Shown in pieces: positions 60,822 to 62,191 of a DNA stretch of 62,191 nucleotides. Below the pieces are notes generated by a model, which saw only the letters and a program-made list of their open reading frames with translations, searched no databases and was not told where the DNA came from. The position numbers and the translations under genes were made by a program. Source of the DNA: an uncultured Bacteroidales bacterium (GTDB taxonomy: Bacteria; Bacteroidota; Bacteroidia; Bacteroidales; Paludibacteraceae); contig ONHW01000014.1 of NCBI GenBank assembly GCA_900317745.1, positions 1 through 62,191 on the forward strand, written 5' to 3'. The first letter of the stretch is position 1; each line of letters starts with the position of its first letter.

Positions 60822-62191
60822 ATGTCTTTTGTCCATCTGCACGTTCACTCGCACTACTCGACGCTCGACGGCATGTCGAAGGTACCCGATATAGTTGATA
60901 AGTGTATCCGCACCGGCATGCCGGCTGTCGCGCTGACCGATCACGGCAATATGTACGGCATAAAGGAACTCGTAGATTATTGCAAGAAGGTCAACAAGAA
61001 GAACAAAGAGGCGTGGGCTGAGTCACACAATGCCTCCGAGCCCTTTGTGCCCTTCAAGCCCATCATAGGCATTGAGGCGTACTGCGCATGGCGCTCGCGT
61101 CACTCCATGACCACCGAGCAATATACCTGGCCGGACGGCATAGTGGATCAGATAGACAAGTCGGGCTTTCACCTTATCCTGCTCGCCAAGAACGAACTGG
61201 GGTACCACAACCTGTGCAAACTGACCAGTGCGGGGTTCATGGACGACGCGTTCTACTCGCGTCCGCGTATTGACAAGGAGTTGCTGGAAATGTACCACGA
61301 GGGCGTGATCGCCTGCTCGGCATGTCTCGGCGGTGAACTCAGCCAGAAAGTGCTGCACGGCGACCGGGCGGGAGCGGAAGAAACAGTACAGTGGTTCAAA
61401 CGCGTGTTCGGCGACGATTATTACATCGAACTCCAGCGCCACCAGACCGACAAACCCAACGGCAACCAGGAGACCTATCAGGAGCAGAGGCGGGTTAATC
61501 CCGTGCTCATCGAGTTGGCGCGGAAGTATGACGTAAAGATTATCTGCACCAACGATGCGCACTTCCTCGACGAGCAGAACGCCGAGGCGCATGAGCACCT
61601 GATATGCCTGTCAACTAACCAGAAGATCTCCGAACAGCGCAAACTGATGTACACCAAGCAGGAGTGGCTCAAGACACCCGAGGAAATGGAGCGTATCTTC
61701 GACGATATACCCGAAGCACTCGCCAACACCCTGGAGGTGGCAAGCAAGGTGGAGATCTATGACCTGGACAAAGACCCGATTATGCCGCTGTTCGATATAC
61801 CCGAGTCGTTCGGCACGGAGGAACAGTGGCGGCAGAAGTTCACACACGAGCAACTCTACAACGAGTTCACGCGCAACGAGCACGGCGAAGTGATCATGAC
61901 CGAGGAGGAGGCGGAGAAACGTATCCACAAACTCGGAGGTTACGACAGACTCTACCGCATCAAGTTTGAGGCGGATTATCTGCAATACCTCACCTACAAA
62001 GGTGCCCACGAGCGTTACGGCGACACACTGACCGACGAGCAGGAGGAGCGTATCAAGTTTGAGCTCCATACGATGAAAACCATGGGCTTCCCCGGATACT
62101 TCCTGATCGTGATGGACTTTATCCGTGCCGCCCGTGAGGAACTGGACGTGAGCGTCGGTCCGGGACGTGGATCCGCTGCCGGTTCGGTGGT
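60822..62191 (+). CDS. dnaE: DNA polymerase III alpha subunit, 5' part (cut by window end)
   Basis: 456 codons visible, no stop before the window edge. The PHP domain (FVHLHVHSHYSTLDGMSKV; ALTDHGNMYGIKEL; IICTNDAHFLDEQN) leads to the start of the polymerase palm (GYFLIVMDFIRAA, SVGPGRGSAAGS). It is the replicative polymerase. The ATG at 60822 follows the heptamer array. Confidence 0.96.
   Translation, partial: MSFVHLHVHSHYSTLDGMSKVPDIVDKCIRTGMPAVALTDHGNMYGIKELVDYCKKVNKKNKEAWAESHNASEPFVPFKPIIGIEAYCAWRSRHSMTTEQYTWPDGIVDQIDKSGFHLILLAKNELGYHNLCKLTSAGFMDDAFYSRPRIDKELLEMYHEGVIACSACLGGELSQKVLHGDRAGAEETVQWFKRVFGDDYYIELQRHQTDKPNGNQETYQEQRRVNPVLIELARKYDVKIICTNDAHFLDEQNAEAHEHLICLSTNQKISEQRKLMYTKQEWLKTPEEMERIFDDIPEALANTLEVASKVEIYDLDKDPIMPLFDIPESFGTEEQWRQKFTHEQLYNEFTRNEHGEVIMTEEEAEKRIHKLGGYDRLYRIKFEADYLQYLTYKGAHERYGDTLTDEQEERIKFELHTMKTMGFPGYFLIVMDFIRAAREELDVSVGPGRGSAAGSV

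Noticed and set aside
1-62191. tRNA and rRNA genes
   Set aside because: No T-arm GGTTCGAATCC-like blocks with matching acceptor stems and no rRNA core sequences were seen on either strand by eye; a tRNAscan run would be decisive.

Overview
This window looks like a chromosomal segment of a gut-type Bacteroidales (phylum Bacteroidota). Thirteen promoters share one exact geometry, TTG, then 20 bases, then TAnnTTTG, which is the Bacteroidota primary sigma-factor signature. Shine-Dalgarno sites are absent. The gene content also fits: TolC/HlyD/RND efflux operon, class III fructose bisphosphatase, surface GH13 lipoproteins, a DUF4988-type collagen-like lipoprotein and a membrane-bound HU-LysM protein. 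No tRNA, rRNA, CRISPR array or complete transposase gene was seen.

Layout. 1-1900: iteron-like or IS-end-like repeats and two unknown convergent genes. 2000-9900 (+): TetR, TolC, membrane-fusion protein, RND pump, PII-like protein and GluQ-RS. 9900-18480 (-): one long operon, glucosaminidase/LysM, DUF721, MutS2, outer-membrane protein, metallophosphoesterase, FolK, TetR, Fbp. 18500-20330 (+): collagen-like lipoprotein and THUMP-like methyltransferase. 20350-31400 (-): transporter, PpiD-like foldase, then the dnaX operon (dnaX, phosphoesterase/PQQ propeller, hydroxyacid dehydrogenase, lipoprotein, pepT, gcvT). 31470-32890 (+): membrane protein and SlyD-like isomerase. 32900-46140 (-): rimO, HU, HU-LysM, uvrA, ABC-F, a three-gene glycan cluster, UPF0597 and prfB, closed by a terminator whose loop contains the prfB stop codon. 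46200-51185: AT-richer accessory island with a Rep-like gene and tandem repeats, structured leaders, a collagen-like lipoprotein and a probable structured RNA. 51260-53000 (+): EttA. 53100-56600 (-): two GH13 lipoproteins. 56680-60592 (+): fabD, MATE, DUF6359-like protein. 60728-end (+): dnaE, cut by the window edge.

The main unexpected signal is a set of short repeats that enter the reading frames of conserved housekeeping genes. Arrays of 7-base units (CTTTCGA, CTCAACT, AGCAATC, TTTTCAG, GTTGAGT, AAATGGT and relatives) lie between genes and also inside uvrA, mutS2, MATE, an ABC-F gene and a methyltransferase. Seven is coprime to three, so three units read through every frame. CTTTCGA is stop-free on both strands. 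CTCAACT and AGCAATC are open on one strand only, and inside genes they are found only in that orientation. The opposite or stop-bearing forms sit at gene ends and supply the stop codon. A second, palindrome-cored element (CGGGGWCCCCGC...AGTGGGGTGG) is inserted in frame in at least five and probably six genes, resembling the logic of Rickettsia palindromic elements. One 48-base stretch of it is identical between two genes. A third repeat with a CTGTCAGCG/AGCGGTCTGTC core expands linkers in five genes. Together they act as a genome-wide source of protein linkers, stop codons and, in the MATE gene, apparently the start codon.
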